A DNA stretch of 64,000 bases from Acidovorax sp. 107 (GTDB lineage: Bacteria; Pseudomonadota; Gammaproteobacteria; Burkholderiales; Burkholderiaceae_C): the NCBI RefSeq assembly GCF_003058055.1, contig NZ_QBTZ01000001.1, positions 188,501 to 252,500 on the forward strand. Direction: 5' to 3'. Every line of letters begins with the position of its first letter. Within the stretch, counting starts at the first letter, position 1. Below are positions 43,635 through 54,920 of the stretch, one piece after another. A program made the translations under genes and the position numbers. The notes beneath the pieces were generated by a model that saw nothing but the letters and a program-made list of their open reading frames with translations, was not told the origin of the DNA and ran no database searches.

Positions 43635-45272
43635 ATGCCCTCATCCACCGACCTGACGGCTGCATTCGCTACTGCCCGGTGGCACGTACACCTATTGCAG
43701 CACCAGCCACAGGCTTTTCCCCCTCCGGCTGATTCGCAGGGACCGGTGGAGTGCATAGAGACCCATATCTCCTGGGTGCTGTTGGCTGGCGACTTTGCCT
43801 ACAAGTTCAAGAAGCCATTGCAGCTGGATTTTCTGGACTTCAGCACCCAGGCGCTGCGGTACGCGGCCTGCGAGGAAGAACTGCGCATCAACCGCCGCAC
43901 GGCACCAGGCCTGTACCTGGGCCTGGTGGGCTTGGTCGTCGTTGCGGCAGAGTACGCGCCCGCCACGCTCCGGCTGGTGCCCTGGCAAGACGCTCCGCCT
44001 GGCGCCGAACCCGCTGTGTGGATGCGGCGGTTTTCCCAGGATGCACTGCTTGCTACCGCTGTGGACGAGCATCGCGTGGCGCCCGCGCAGATCGATCAGC
44101 TGGCACGTCATGTGGCGCAGTTCCATGCCGCTGCTGCGGTCGCTACAGGCGCTGAGGTTTGGGGCTCGGCGGCGGCTGCGCGTGCGCCGGTGGACGACTG
44201 CCTGGCCGCCCTGCGCGCCCCGGTGGCAGCCACACTGCCCGGTCTGGGCCCGTTGCTGGAGCAGGTGGCTGACTGGTGCCAGCAGCAAGCGCAGGCGCTG
44301 GCCCCCGTGTTCGAGGTACGGCGGGCGGGCGGCCGGGTGCGCGAATGCCATGGCGATTTGCATCTGGCCAACATTGCGCTCATCGACGGCCAGGCGCAGC
44401 TGTTCGACGCCCTCGAGTTCAACGCTGCCTTGCGCTGGATCGACTGCGTGGCTGACATTGCCTTTGTGGTGATGGATCTCGCGGCCCATGGCCGGACGGA
44501 TCTCGCCTGGCGCTTTGTGAACCGGTGGCTGGAGCACACGGGCGACTATTCAGGCCTCTTGGTGTTGCGTTACTACGGTTGCTACCGTGCCCTGGTGCGG
44601 GCGCGGGTTGCCGCCTTGAGGCGCGATCCACCGGGGGGTGCCAGCGGCGCGCAGGCTGTGCCAGCCGTGGAGAGGTATCTGGAACTGGCGGCGGGGTGGA
44701 CGGGGCAACCGGTTGCGCGCTGGCCGGTAGCACGTCCTGCCGCGTTGTGGCTGGCCCATGGCTTTTCCGGTGCAGGCAAAAGTACCCATGCGTTGACCCT
44801 GGCGTGCCAGCGCGGGATGGTGCGCGTGCGGGCCGATGTGGAGCGCAAGCGCCTGTTTGGACTGGCGCCAGAGGCTGCCAGCGATGGCATACCGGGTGGC
44901 ATCTACACCGCCGAGGCCACGCAGCACACGCACGAGCGACTGGCGCAGGTGGCGCGCGAGGTGCTGGCGGCAGGCTACTCGGTGATCGTGGATGCCACGT
45001 TCCTGGACCGCGATGCCCGCGCGCTGTTCCTGGCCCTGGCCGAGTCTGTGCAGGTGCCGTGTCACATCCTGTCGTTCGAGGCCCCTTTGCCGGTGCTGCG
45101 CGAGCGTGTGCGCCTGCGTGCGTTGGCCGAAGGCGGCGCGTCAGAAGCGGATGTTTCGGTGCTCGACGCCCAATGGGCCCGCGCCCACCCGCTGCTGCCC
45201 CGCGAAGAGGCCATCACCCTGCACGTGGACACCACGGCGCCCGTGGACTGGGACCTGCTGTTGCCGCCCTGA
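43635..45272 (+). CDS. Aminoglycoside-phosphotransferase-like kinase fused to P-loop kinase
   Basis: The 545-residue protein has two parts. The N-terminal half is an APH-like kinase with the Brenner motif HGDLHLAN (residues 239-246) and DALEFN as the following metal motif. The C-terminal part is a P-loop kinase domain with GFSGAGKST (376-384), followed by RVRADVERKRLFG and IVDATFLDRDARALF, resembling chloramphenicol-phosphotransferase-like or zeta-toxin-like ATPases. Such fusions occur in many proteobacteria as uncharacterised proteins. Substrate is unknown; a metabolic rather than resistance role is as likely. Confidence 0.85.
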   Translation: MPSSTDLTAAFATARWHVHLLQHQPQAFPPPADSQGPVECIETHISWVLLAGDFAYKFKKPLQLDFLDFSTQALRYAACEEELRINRRTAPGLYLGLVGLVVVAAEYAPATLRLVPWQDAPPGAEPAVWMRRFSQDALLATAVDEHRVAPAQIDQLARHVAQFHAAAAVATGAEVWGSAAAARAPVDDCLAALRAPVAATLPGLGPLLEQVADWCQQQAQALAPVFEVRRAGGRVRECHGDLHLANIALIDGQAQLFDALEFNAALRWIDCVADIAFVVMDLAAHGRTDLAWRFVNRWLEHTGDYSGLLVLRYYGCYRALVRARVAALRRDPPGGASGAQAVPAVERYLELAAGWTGQPVARWPVARPAALWLAHGFSGAGKSTHALTLACQRGMVRVRADVERKRLFGLAPEAASDGIPGGIYTAEATQHTHERLAQVAREVLAAGYSVIVDATFLDRDARALFLALAESVQVPCHILSFEAPLPVLRERVRLRALAEGGASEADVSVLDAQWARAHPLLPREEAITLHVDTTAPVDWDLLLPP

Positions 45273-45293
45273 CCCCCGGCGACCGGCGGACTG

Positions 45294-45776
45294 CTATACC
45301 GACAGGTGCCCCGGCATGAAGTACAGCAGCACGCTGGTCATTGCCAAATAGCGCAGGAACTTGCCCATGGCCATATAGGCCATACATGGCCAGAATGGCA
45401 GCTTGAGCCAGCCGGCCACCGCGCACAGCGGGTCACCCACCACGGGCAGCCAGCTCAGCAGGCAGGCACGCGCGCCAAAGCGCTTGAGCCAGTTCAGTGC
45501 CCGCACTTCCGTGGTATTGCCCCGTGCCTTGTCCACCGCCTTGTGCGCCCCCAAGCCCATCCACCAGCTCACGCCGCCGCCCAGGGTGTTGCCCACAGTG
45601 GCCACCAGAATGGCGGGCCAGAACAGGTCGGGGTTGAGCTTGATAAGGCCAAAGACTGCGGGCTCTGACCCCAGCGGCAGCAGCGTGGCCGAGACGAACG
45701 ACACCACGAAGACCGTACTCAGGCCGAACTGCGGCAATGCCAGCCATTCGAGCAACTGGTGCATCCAGATTTCCAT
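45294..45776 (-). CDS. YqaA-family membrane protein
   Basis: The 160-residue inner-membrane protein has several hydrophobic helices and the segments GLSTVFVVSFVSATLLPLGSEP, ATVGNTLGGGVSWWMG and LSWLPVVGDPLCAVAGWLKL, which fit the SNARE-associated/DedA-like YqaA family. It is convergent with the upstream kinase gene (22 bp apart). Function within the family is unclear, but DedA-like proteins are tied to lipid and membrane homeostasis. Confidence 0.88.
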   Translation of the reverse strand: MEIWMHQLLEWLALPQFGLSTVFVVSFVSATLLPLGSEPAVFGLIKLNPDLFWPAILVATVGNTLGGGVSWWMGLGAHKAVDKARGNTTEVRALNWLKRFGARACLLSWLPVVGDPLCAVAGWLKLPFWPCMAYMAMGKFLRYLAMTSVLLYFMPGHLSV

Positions 45777-45927
45777 AGCCGTCGAGTGTAGAGGGCGGTG
45801 TGGGCCTCTTTTGCCCCTGGGGGCTCTGTCCTACAACGGCGCGCGTCATTGGCGCATGGTCGGGCGCCGGGGGCTTTTGTATTGTGAATGCACATTGGCC
45901 CTGAATGACAACCCCAGGAGGTCGCCC

Positions 45928-46506
45928 ATGCTGGTCCTGCCCGCCGCACCCACGCCCCACCACTCCCGCCCCGCTGCTCCCTGCCTCCCCGCGACCCGGT
46001 GGTCGTCGGTGGCTGTGGCGCTGTTGCTGGCGGCCTGTGCGCACAGCCCCCAGGCCGCCGTGCCTGCGCCGGGGCTCCAAGGGGGGCCAGCCCTGTGGGA
46101 GCCCGCCATGGCGTCTTGCGATAAAGACCCCACCGCGCGGCCAGCGCTGGAACGCATTGGCCGCGAGTTGCAGCCCCAAGGCATGGCGTTGCAGGCTACC
46201 TGCACTGCCGGCGGTGGCTGGGTGGTGCAGGTGCAGGTGCTGGATGGCACCAAGGCGCACACGGTGGTGCGCGGGCCGCTGGCCGACGGGCAGGCGGTGG
46301 ACATGGGGACACCGTCGGGCGCGGTGCTGTCAGGCGCGGCAGCCGGGGCCAGCGGCTTCTCGCCCGATGTGTTGCACAACCGCCAGTGGCTGCGCACGCT
46401 CATGGCGCGCCACCAGTTCGACAATCTGCCAGATGCTTGGTGGCATTTCGCGCAGCGGGGCGTGCCGCCGGCACAGCCTGCAGACACCGATCTGGCCGCG
46501 CGGTGA
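45928..46506 (+). CDS. Lipoprotein resembling a degenerate VanX-type dipeptidase
   Basis: The 192-residue protein has a lipobox AVALLLAAC (Cys37). The C-terminal part contains DMGTP (125-129), NRQWLRTLMARHQFDNLP (151-168) and AWWHF (170-174), matching the end of D-Ala-D-Ala dipeptidases (VanX/DdpX: DMGTPFD...NR..L...EWWH). The SxHxxGxAxD zinc motif is missing, and the catalytic Glu before WWH is Ala. It is therefore probably not an active peptidase; a structural or binding role, or a decaying gene, is possible. AGGAGGT gives a strong ribosome site. Confidence 0.65.
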   Translation: MLVLPAAPTPHHSRPAAPCLPATRWSSVAVALLLAACAHSPQAAVPAPGLQGGPALWEPAMASCDKDPTARPALERIGRELQPQGMALQATCTAGGGWVVQVQVLDGTKAHTVVRGPLADGQAVDMGTPSGAVLSGAAAGASGFSPDVLHNRQWLRTLMARHQFDNLPDAWWHFAQRGVPPAQPADTDLAAR

Positions 46507-46645
46507 GGTGAGACCCTGCCCTGGGGTCGAGCGGCTACAGGGTGAGAGAGGCGAGGGTGCGTGTCCATGGGGCTGAGTCAATGGAGCCCGGACCGCAGAT
46601 AGAAACTGTGTGCGCCCCATTTCAGTTGCTGAAATTTTGAGCAGG

Positions 46646-46651
46646 TACAAT
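46646..46651 (+). promoter_or_regulatory. Candidate -10 box for dusB-fis
   Basis: TACAAT lies about 52 bp upstream of the dusB start. A TTGCTG is present but only 14 bp away, too close for an ideal -35. Confidence 0.3.
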
Positions 46652-46703
46652 CCCGCCTCCTTTTTCAGCATCTTTTGCTGCCTCTCGCTGCCCCTCCCCG
46701 CTC

Positions 46704-47750
46704 ATGCAAATTGGCCACATTCCACTGGCGAACCGGTTGTTCGTCGCCCCGATGGCGGGCGTCACCGACCGGCCGTTCCGCCAGCTGTGCAAGGCGCTGG
46801 GCGCGGGTTACGCGGTGAGCGAGATGGTGACCTCGCGCAAGGACTTGTGGAACAGCCTCAAGACCTCGCGCCGGGCGAACCATGAAGGGGAGCCGGGGCC
46901 CATTGCCGTGCAGATTGCCGGCACTGATGCGCCGATGATGGCCGAGGCGGCGGTCTACAACGTGGAACGCGGCGCGCAGATCATCGACATCAACATGGGC
47001 TGTCCGGCCAAGAAGGTCTGCAACAAATGGGCGGGCTCTGCGTTGATGCAGAACGAAACCCTGGCGGTGGAGATTGCCGCTGCGGTGGTCGAGGCCTGCG
47101 CGCCTTTCAACGTGCCCGTCACGCTGAAGATGCGCACCGGCTGGTGCCAGGAGCACAAGAACGCTGTGCAGCTCGCGCGGCAGTTCGAGGCCGTGGGCAT
47201 CCAGATGCTCACCGTGCACGGCCGCACGCGCGAGCAGGGCTACAAAGGTCAAGCCGAGTACGACACCATTGCCGCCGTCAAGGCGGCCGTGAAAGTGCCC
47301 GTGGTGGCCAACGGCGACATCACTTCGCCCGAGAAGGCGCGCGACGTGCTGGCCGCCACCGGTGCCGACGCGATCATGATCGGGCGCGCTGCCCAGGGCC
47401 GCCCGTGGATCTTCCGCGAGATCGGCCACTTTCTGGCCACGGGCGAACACCTGGCGCCACCGCTGGTGGCCGAGGTGCGCCGCTTGCTGCTGGACCACCT
47501 GCACGACCACTACAGCCTGTACGGCGAGCTGACCGGCGTACGCAGTGCGCGCAAGCACATTGCCTGGTACCTGCGCACGCTGCCGGGCGGCGAGGCCCTG
47601 CGGGCACACATCAATACGATCGAAGACTGCACCACGCAGTGGCAGGCCGTGGCCGACTACCTGGACGCCCTGGGCCAGCAGATGGACCGACTGCCTGCTG
47701 CCACCGACGTGGATGCCGACACAGAAGAACAAGAGGGATTGGCTGCATGA
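46704..47750 (+). CDS. dusB: tRNA-dihydrouridine synthase B
   Basis: The 348-residue FMN enzyme reduces uridine to dihydrouridine in tRNA (U17 in E. coli). It has the MAGVTDRPFR opening, the catalytic Cys motif DINMGCPAKKVC, and the conserved TVHGRTREQ and ANGDITSPEKA segments. The stop overlaps the fis start (ATGA). The dusB-fis pair is conserved across proteobacteria. Confidence 0.96.
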   Translation: MQIGHIPLANRLFVAPMAGVTDRPFRQLCKALGAGYAVSEMVTSRKDLWNSLKTSRRANHEGEPGPIAVQIAGTDAPMMAEAAVYNVERGAQIIDINMGCPAKKVCNKWAGSALMQNETLAVEIAAAVVEACAPFNVPVTLKMRTGWCQEHKNAVQLARQFEAVGIQMLTVHGRTREQGYKGQAEYDTIAAVKAAVKVPVVANGDITSPEKARDVLAATGADAIMIGRAAQGRPWIFREIGHFLATGEHLAPPLVAEVRRLLLDHLHDHYSLYGELTGVRSARKHIAWYLRTLPGGEALRAHINTIEDCTTQWQAVADYLDALGQQMDRLPAATDVDADTEEQEGLAA

Positions 47751-47980
47751 GCAAGAAACACATAGAAGAATGCGTGCGCGAGAGCCTGCAGGGCTACTTT
47801 CGCGACCTGGGCGGCGAGACGCCCGATGGCATGTACGACATGCTGGTGCGTGTGGTCGAGAGGCCGCTGCTGGAAGTCGTGATGCAGCAGGCCGACAACA
47901 ACCAGTCGCGCGCAGCCGAATGGCTGGGCCTGAACCGCAACACCCTGCGCAAGAAGCTGGTCGAGCACAAGCTGCTCTGA
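47747..47980 (+). CDS. fis: Fis-family nucleoid and transcription regulator
   Basis: The 77-residue protein has an N-terminal dimerisation helix and the C-terminal HTH QSRAAEWLGLNRNTLRKKLV. It overlaps dusB by 4 nt, as in E. coli. Betaproteobacterial Fis proteins are shorter than the 98-residue E. coli protein and lack the beta-hairpin arm region. Confidence 0.93.
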   Translation: MSKKHIEECVRESLQGYFRDLGGETPDGMYDMLVRVVERPLLEVVMQQADNNQSRAAEWLGLNRNTLRKKLVEHKLL

Positions 47981-47995
47981 CAGAGGATGTCTGAT

Positions 47996-48060
47996 TGCTA
48001 TTTATTTTGTAGCTGTTTGCGCATGATGCACTAGCACTACAGCCCGTTTTTATTCAAAAC
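47996..48060. repeat. Dispersed intergenic repeat copy
   Basis: The gap between fis and purH carries TGCTATTTATTTTGTAGC, then GCGCATGATGCACTAGCACT. An inverted relative occurs at 52535-52590 and a diverged one near 19199. It resembles the short repeats common in Acidovorax-type intergenic regions. Confidence 0.55.
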
Positions 48061-48075
48061 CTCCGCACCACCACC

Positions 48076-49677
48076 ATGAACGCACTTCTCTCCGTCTCAG
48101 ACAAGACCGGCATCGTCGAATTCGCGCAAGCGCTGCATGCGCTGGGCATCAAGCTGCTGTCCACCGGCGGTACCGCCAAGCTGCTGGCCGACAAGGGCCT
48201 GCCTGTGACTGAAGTGGCCGAGGTCACGCAATTCCCCGAAATGCTCGACGGCCGCGTGAAGACGCTGCACCCCAAGGTGCACGGCGGCCTGTTGGCCCGC
48301 CGCGAGCTGCCCGAACACATGGCCGCGCTGAAGGAGCACGGCATCGACACCATCGACTTGTTGGTGGTCAACCTCTATCCGTTTGAAGCCACCGTGGCCA
48401 AGGCTGGCTGCACGCTGGCCGACGCCATCGAGAACATCGACATCGGTGGCCCCGCCATGGTGCGCAGCGCTGCCAAGAACTGGAAGGACGTGGGCGTGAT
48501 CACGTCGGCCGACCAGTACGACGCCGTGCTGGCCGAACTGAAGGCCGGCGGCAAGTTGAGCGACAAGCTGCGCTTCGCGCTGTCGGTGGCCGCGTTCAAC
48601 CGCATTGCCCAGTACGACGGTGCGATCAGCGACTACCTCTCGTCCGTCACGTTCGAAGAAGAAAAACTGTCGGAAACCTACGTGCCCACGCGCACCCAGT
48701 TCCCCGGCCAGAGCAACGGCATCTTCACCAAGGTGCAGGACCTGCGCTACGGCGAAAACAGCCACCAGCAGGCCGCGCTGTACCGCGACCTGTACCCCGC
48801 ACCCGGCTCGCTGGTCACCGGCGTGCAGCTGCAGGGCAAGGAGCTGAGCTACAACAACATCGCCGACGCCGATGCCGCGTGGGAATGCGTGAAGAGCTTT
48901 GAAGCCGCCGCTTGCGTGATCGTCAAGCACGCCAACCCCTGCGGCGTGGCCGTAGGCCTGGACGCACTGAGCGCCTACAGCAAGGCCTTCCAGACCGACC
49001 CCACCAGCGCCTTTGGCGGCATCATCGCCTTCAACCGCGTGGTGGACGGCCCGGCTGCAGTCCAGGTCAGCAAGCAGTTTGTCGAAGTGCTGATGGCCCC
49101 CGACTTCACCGCCGAGGCGCTGGAAATCTTCAAGGCCAAGGCCAACGTGCGCCTGCTCAAGATCGCGCTGCCCGCCCACGGTGGCAGCAACGACTGGGAG
49201 CGTGGCCGCAACGCCATGGATGCCAAGCGCATTGGCTCGGGCCTGCTGCTGCAGACCGCTGACAACCACGAGCTGTCGCTCATCGACCTCAAGGTCGTGA
49301 CCAAGAAACAGCCTACGCTCGAAGAGATGGAAGACCTGCTGTTCGCCTGGAAGGTCGCCAAGTACGTCAAGAGCAATGCCATCGTCTTCTGCAAGGGCGG
49401 CATGACCATGGGCGTGGGCGCCGGCCAGATGAGCCGCCTGGACTCCGCCCGCATCGCCAGCATCAAGGCGGGCCACGCAGGCCTGACCTTGCAAGGCACG
49501 GTCGTGGCGAGCGATGCGTTCTTCCCCTTCCGCGACGGCCTGGACGTGGTGGTGGATGCGGGTGCGACCTGCGTGATCCAGCCCGGTGGCTCGATGCGCG
49601 ACAACGAAGTGATCGACGCTGCCAACGAGCGCGGCGTGGCCATGGTCTTCAGCGGCGTGCGCCACTTCCGCCATTGA
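48076..49677 (+). CDS. purH: Bifunctional AICAR formyltransferase/IMP cyclohydrolase
   Basis: The 533-residue cytoplasmic enzyme catalyses the last two steps of purine synthesis. The IMP cyclohydrolase domain (about 1-200) begins [20 protein letters not shown], and the AICAR formyltransferase domain includes [25 protein letters not shown] and the C-terminal [12 protein letters not shown]. Length is typical. Confidence 0.98.
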   Translation: MNALLSVSDKTGIVEFAQALHALGIKLLSTGGTAKLLADKGLPVTEVAEVTQFPEMLDGRVKTLHPKVHGGLLARRELPEHMAALKEHGIDTIDLLVVNLYPFEATVAKAGCTLADAIENIDIGGPAMVRSAAKNWKDVGVITSADQYDAVLAELKAGGKLSDKLRFALSVAAFNRIAQYDGAISDYLSSVTFEEEKLSETYVPTRTQFPGQSNGIFTKVQDLRYGENSHQQAALYRDLYPAPGSLVTGVQLQGKELSYNNIADADAAWECVKSFEAAACVIVKHANPCGVAVGLDALSAYSKAFQTDPTSAFGGIIAFNRVVDGPAAVQVSKQFVEVLMAPDFTAEALEIFKAKANVRLLKIALPAHGGSNDWERGRNAMDAKRIGSGLLLQTADNHELSLIDLKVVTKKQPTLEEMEDLLFAWKVAKYVKSNAIVFCKGGMTMGVGAGQMSRLDSARIASIKAGHAGLTLQGTVVASDAFFPFRDGLDVVVDAGATCVIQPGGSMRDNEVIDAANERGVAMVFSGVRHFRH

Positions 49678-49718
49678 GATGACGGTGATCGCAACGGGTC
49701 TTGCAGCGGTGCGCGTGC

Positions 49719-50195
49719 ATGCACCGCGACGATGAGACCCCGCCACCCCGGCCTCGCTGGCTGGGGTGGGCCCTGGCGGTGTTCATGGCACTGGTGGTGC
49801 TGGGCATGCTCAACCTGGGCTGGCGCATGCTGCAGCCGGGGCCAGGTGCTGGCGGGCAAGGCAGCGCTGCCTCACCGCCCTCCGCATCGGCCGGACTTCG
49901 CCTGGTGGAAGCATCCGATTGCCTGCGCTGCCATGGCATGGAGCGCCACTACGTCGGCCCCTCGTTCCAGCAGATTGCAGCGCGGTACCGTGACCGCGCC
50001 GACGCGGTCGATTACCTGGCCGGCAAGATCCGCAGCGGCAGTGTGGGCGAGTGGGGCCGCACCGTCATGCCCCGCCACCCGCAAGTCACGGAAAGCCAGG
50101 CGCGTGAGATGGCGCAGTGGCTGGTGTCGCTGCCGCTGCCGTCTGCTGCGGCACCCGGGGCGCCTGTCTCAGAGGCCGCATCGGCGCCACGCTGA
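49719..50195 (+). CDS. Membrane-anchored c-type cytochrome
   Basis: The protein of about 158 residues has an N-terminal membrane anchor (LGWALAVFMALVVLGMLNLGW) and a cytochrome c domain with the haem-binding CLRCH. The likely axial Met is in VMPRHPQV. It fits single-haem class I cytochromes of the c551/c5 type exposed to the periplasm. The ATG at 49719 was chosen over an upstream TTG. It follows purH by 41 bp; the electron-transfer partner is unknown. Confidence 0.88.
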   Translation: MHRDDETPPPRPRWLGWALAVFMALVVLGMLNLGWRMLQPGPGAGGQGSAASPPSASAGLRLVEASDCLRCHGMERHYVGPSFQQIAARYRDRADAVDYLAGKIRSGSVGEWGRTVMPRHPQVTESQAREMAQWLVSLPLPSAAAPGAPVSEAASAPR

Positions 50196-50247
50196 CGGCG
50201 ATGGCGACCGGGGCTACAGGGGTGAGGGGCGAGATGCCCGCTGGGGC

Positions 50248-51690
<1,443 letters not shown>

Positions 51691-51692
51691 TC

Positions 51693-52472
51693 ATGGCCTC
51701 CACCCCCATCGCCAAGGCAGACTTCATTGAAGGCATGGCCAAGGGCATGGCCGTGCTGGAAAGTTTTGACACCGAGCGCCAGCGCCTGAACGCCACCCTG
51801 GCGGCGCAACGCACGGGCCTCACGCGCGCGGCGGCGCGGCGGCACCTGCTGACGCTGGCGCACCTGGGGTATCTGGAGACGGATGGCAGCTACTTCTGGC
51901 TGGCGCCCAAGGTGCTGCGGTTTTCGGGCAGCTATCTTGCGTCTGCACGGTTGCCGCGCGTGCTGCAGCCCACGCTGAACCGGCTGGCCGCGCAGACCCA
52001 GCAGTCGTTCTCGGCGGTGGTGCTGGATGGGGATGAGGTGGTGATCGTGGCGCGCAGCGGCGTGTATGGCGCGCCTGCGCGGGTGCTGGCCTATGGCCTG
52101 CACCTGGGCGCGCGGCTGCCGGCCCACCCTACGTCCACCGGGCGGGTGTTGCTGGCGGCGCTGCCCCCGGCGGAGCTGACGGCCTGGCTCAAGAACCGGC
52201 CCCTGCACCGCCTCACGCCGCAGACGATCACGCAGGTGGGCCCGCTGCGGCAGGTGATCACCAAGGCGCGGCGCGACGACTATTGCTTGGCGGTGGAGGA
52301 GCACGAGCTGGGCGTGCATGCGCTGGCCGTGCCGCTGCGCAACCTGCAGGGCCACACAGTGGCGGCGCTCAACGTGGTGGCATCGCCCAAGCAGATGGAC
52401 GAGGGCAGCCTGCAGCGCGACATGCTGCCGTTGCTGCAAGATGCCGCTCGGGAGTTGCGCGGACTGCTGTGA
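51693..52472 (+). CDS. pobR: IclR-family regulator, PobR/PcaR-like
   Basis: The 259-residue protein has an N-terminal winged helix (TLAAQRTGLTRAAARRHLLTL) and a C-terminal IclR effector domain (SAVVLDGDEVVIVARS, LGARLPAHPTSTGRVLLAAL). It is divergent from pobA, so it most likely activates pobA in response to 4-hydroxybenzoate or protocatechuate. The symbol is by context; PcaR is the alternative. Confidence 0.8.
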   Translation: MASTPIAKADFIEGMAKGMAVLESFDTERQRLNATLAAQRTGLTRAAARRHLLTLAHLGYLETDGSYFWLAPKVLRFSGSYLASARLPRVLQPTLNRLAAQTQQSFSAVVLDGDEVVIVARSGVYGAPARVLAYGLHLGARLPAHPTSTGRVLLAALPPAELTAWLKNRPLHRLTPQTITQVGPLRQVITKARRDDYCLAVEEHELGVHALAVPLRNLQGHTVAALNVVASPKQMDEGSLQRDMLPLLQDAARELRGLL

Positions 52473-52504
52473 GTCTCCTCCGTTGCAAGCCTCGACGCCA
52501 TGAA

Positions 52505-52528
52505 AAATGGCCCTCGTGAGGGCCATTT
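52505..52528. terminator. Terminator-like hairpin between the regulator and hemL
   Basis: AAATGGCCCTC and GAGGGCCATTT form an 11-bp perfect stem with a 2-nt centre. It lies between two convergent genes. The T-runs are short. Confidence 0.65.
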
Positions 52529-52534
52529 AGTGTC

Positions 52535-52590
52535 AAATTGGCATCAAGTGCTAGTGCAGTATGCGCTACCAGCTATTATTTTGAGAGCGT
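52535..52590. repeat. Dispersed intergenic repeat copy, inverted
   Basis: The sequence AGTGCTAGTGCAGTATGCGC followed by TACCAGCTATTATTTTGAGA matches the reverse complement of the copy at 47996. It overlaps the last codons and stop of hemL. Confidence 0.55.
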
Positions 52591-53886
52591 CTTGAACACT
52601 TCGCGCGCAGCAGCCACGGTGGCTGCCACATCGTCGGCGGTGTGGGCAGCGCTCACAAAACCGGCTTCGTACAGGGCCGGTGCGATGTAGATGCCCCGGT
52701 CCAGCAGACCGTGGAACAGTTGGTTGAAGCGCGCGCTATCGGTCTTGAGCACCTGGGCGTAGTTCTGCGGCAGCTCGGGCAGCAGGAAGAAGCCGAACAT
52801 GCCGCCCTCGCAGTCGCCGCAGAACGGCACGCCTTCAGCATGGGCGGCCGCTTGCAGTCCATCGACCAGCGAGCGGGTGCGGGCCGACAGCGCATCGAAG
52901 AAGCCGGGCTTCTTGATTTCGCGCAGCGTGGCCAGCCCGCAGGCCGTGGCTACCGGATTGCCCGACAACGTGCCTGCCTGGTACACGCCGCCCAGCGGCG
53001 CGAGGTGTTCCATGATGGCGCGCGGGCCGCCAAACGCCGCCAGCGGCATGCCGCCGCCAATCACCTTGCCGAGCACGGTGAGGTCGGGTTGGAAGCCAGG
53101 GATGCTCTTGGCGTACACGCTTTGCGCGCTGCCCAGGGCCACGCGGAAACCCGTCATCACTTCATCCAGTACCAGCAGCGCGCCGTACTCGGTGCACAGC
53201 TCGCGGCAGCGCTTCATGAACGGCACGCTCGCGCGCACCAGGTTCATGTTGCCCGCGATGGGTTCGATCATCACGCAGGCCAGTTCCTTGCCGTGCAGGG
53301 CAAAGGCTTCTTCGAGCTGGGCGACATTGTTGTATTCGAGCACCAGGGTGTGCTGCACCACTTCAGGCGGCACACCGGCGCTGGTGGCATTGCCAAACGT
53401 GGCCAGGCCCGAGCCGGCCTTGACCAGCAGCGAGTCGGCATGGCCGTGGTAGCAGCCTTCGAACTTGATGAACTTGCTGCGGCCGGTGGCGCCGCGGGCC
53501 AGGCGGATCGCGCTCATGCCCGCTTCGGTGCCCGAGCTCACAAGGCGGATCATCTCCATCGAGGGCACCAGGCTCAGAATCTCTTCGGCCAGTTCCACTT
53601 CACGCTCGGTGGGTGCGCCAAAGCTGAAGCCTTCGAGTGCGGCCTTCTGCACGGCTTCCAGCACCGCCGGGTGGCCGTGGCCCAGGATCATGGGGCCCCA
53701 GGAGCCGATGTAGTCGATGAAGCGCTGGTCGTTGGCGTCCCAGAAGTAGGCGCCTTGTGCGCGTTTCACAAACCGGGGTGTTCCGCCCACGGCCTTGAAG
53801 GCCCGCACGGGCGAATTCACGCCGCCGGGAATCAGCGCCTTGGCGCGTTCGAACAGGGCAATATTGAGATCAGTGTTTGGTGTCAT
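52576..53886 (-). CDS. hemL: Glutamate-1-semialdehyde 2,1-aminomutase
   Basis: The 436-residue PLP enzyme forms 5-aminolevulinate in tetrapyrrole synthesis. The opening [19 protein letters not shown], the [11 protein letters not shown] loop and the PLP lysine region [19 protein letters not shown] are typical. It overlaps the end of thiD by 17 nt. The stop lies in the intergenic repeat. Confidence 0.97.
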   Translation of the reverse strand: MTPNTDLNIALFERAKALIPGGVNSPVRAFKAVGGTPRFVKRAQGAYFWDANDQRFIDYIGSWGPMILGHGHPAVLEAVQKAALEGFSFGAPTEREVELAEEILSLVPSMEMIRLVSSGTEAGMSAIRLARGATGRSKFIKFEGCYHGHADSLLVKAGSGLATFGNATSAGVPPEVVQHTLVLEYNNVAQLEEAFALHGKELACVMIEPIAGNMNLVRASVPFMKRCRELCTEYGALLVLDEVMTGFRVALGSAQSVYAKSIPGFQPDLTVLGKVIGGGMPLAAFGGPRAIMEHLAPLGGVYQAGTLSGNPVATACGLATLREIKKPGFFDALSARTRSLVDGLQAAAHAEGVPFCGDCEGGMFGFFLLPELPQNYAQVLKTDSARFNQLFHGLLDRGIYIAPALYEAGFVSAAHTADDVAATVAAAREVFKTLSK

Positions 53887-54826
53887 GGGGGGGCATCACA
53901 AAGCCCTCAAGGGCTTGTGCTTCATCAATCGTGGGTTCTTCTTCGCTGTCGTTCTCGTCGTCTTCCGGCTGCGCCCAGAACATGCGGTCGGGCACGATGT
54001 GCCCCATGCCGGGGCGAAAGCCCGCGTCCAGGCAGCGGTCGAGGTAGCCCAGCGCTTCGCTGGTGGCTTCGCCCAGATCGTTGCCGCTGGCCACCAGGGC
54101 GGTGAGGGCGGCCGACAGGGTGTCTCCCGCTCCGGAGAAGGTGGCGTCGAACAGCTCGAACTTGCCACTGCCCAGCACGGTCTGGGGTGAGGCCAGCACG
54201 TTCTCCACAAATTGCTCGGGCAAGGGGATGCCAGTGACTAATGTGTAAGGCACGCCCATCTCGGAGGCTGCGCGGGCAATGTCGCGCGCGGTGGGGCTGC
54301 GCTCGCCCGTCCAGTCCGGCAGCAGCCAGCGCCACAGCGTGCTGTGGTTTCCAACCAACACCGAGGTCTGGGGCAGCAGCAGCTCGCGGAAGGCGTCGAG
54401 GTACTCGTCAATCAGCTCTTCCCGCCACCAGGACAGGTTGGGCATGTAGGCGATCACGGGGACTTCGTCGTAGTCGGTCGTGATCTCGGCAATGGTGCTG
54501 ATGTTCTCGGGGCTGCCGACAAAGCCGACCTTGATCGCCTGCACGGGCAGGTCTTCCAGCACGGCGCGCGCCTGCTCGGACACAGCCTCGTCGTCGAAGC
54601 AGAAGTGGTCGAAAATCTGAGCGGTGTCGCGGGCATAGGCTCCGGTGACCACGGCGATCGGGTGTCCGCCCACCGATGCAATGGTCGTGATGTCGGCGGT
54701 CAGTCCGCCGGCTCCGCTGGGGTCGCTGGCGTTGAATACCAGCACACAAGCCGGGCTCGCTTCCTCCGCGTCATCGTCGTCAATATCGGGAATTTCGGAG
54801 GGGGGAAGGGGGGCTTTGATGGTCAT
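53870..54826 (-). CDS. thiD: Hydroxymethylpyrimidine/phosphomethylpyrimidine kinase
   Basis: The 318-residue ThiD-like kinase has the substrate motif [15 protein letters not shown] and the C-terminal [12 protein letters not shown]. It phosphorylates HMP and HMP-P in thiamine synthesis. An acidic N-terminal ([10 protein letters not shown]) and a long acidic C-terminal tail are extra compared with typical ThiD. It overlaps hemL and is divergent from the rubredoxin gene. Confidence 0.9.
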   Translation of the reverse strand: MTIKAPLPPSEIPDIDDDDAEEASPACVLVFNASDPSGAGGLTADITTIASVGGHPIAVVTGAYARDTAQIFDHFCFDDEAVSEQARAVLEDLPVQAIKVGFVGSPENISTIAEITTDYDEVPVIAYMPNLSWWREELIDEYLDAFRELLLPQTSVLVGNHSTLWRWLLPDWTGERSPTARDIARAASEMGVPYTLVTGIPLPEQFVENVLASPQTVLGSGKFELFDATFSGAGDTLSAALTALVASGNDLGEATSEALGYLDRCLDAGFRPGMGHIVPDRMFWAQPEDDENDSEEEPTIDEAQALEGFVMPPHDTKH

Positions 54827-54893
54827 GGACCAGATCCTGCTGGAGGGGTGGCACGGAAGCTGCAGGCCGCGGAAATCGCTAGATACAATCGTT

Positions 54894-54899
54894 GCATTC
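54894..54899 (+). promoter_or_regulatory. Candidate -10 box for rubredoxin and pil genes
   Basis: TACAAT lies 21 bp before the GTG start of the rubredoxin gene in the 94-bp divergent gap. It predicts a short leader carrying GAAGG. Confidence 0.4.
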
Positions 54900-54920
54900 T
54901 ATGTGAAGGCCCTTTAAGCT

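Noticed and set aside
43635..45272. Aminoglycoside resistance gene
   Set aside because: Although APH-like, it is fused to a P-loop kinase and sits among core genes, which does not fit an acquired resistance gene.
48097..49746. 549-codon reverse frame over purH
   Set aside because: Shadow of purH; His/Gly-rich with no recognisable domain.
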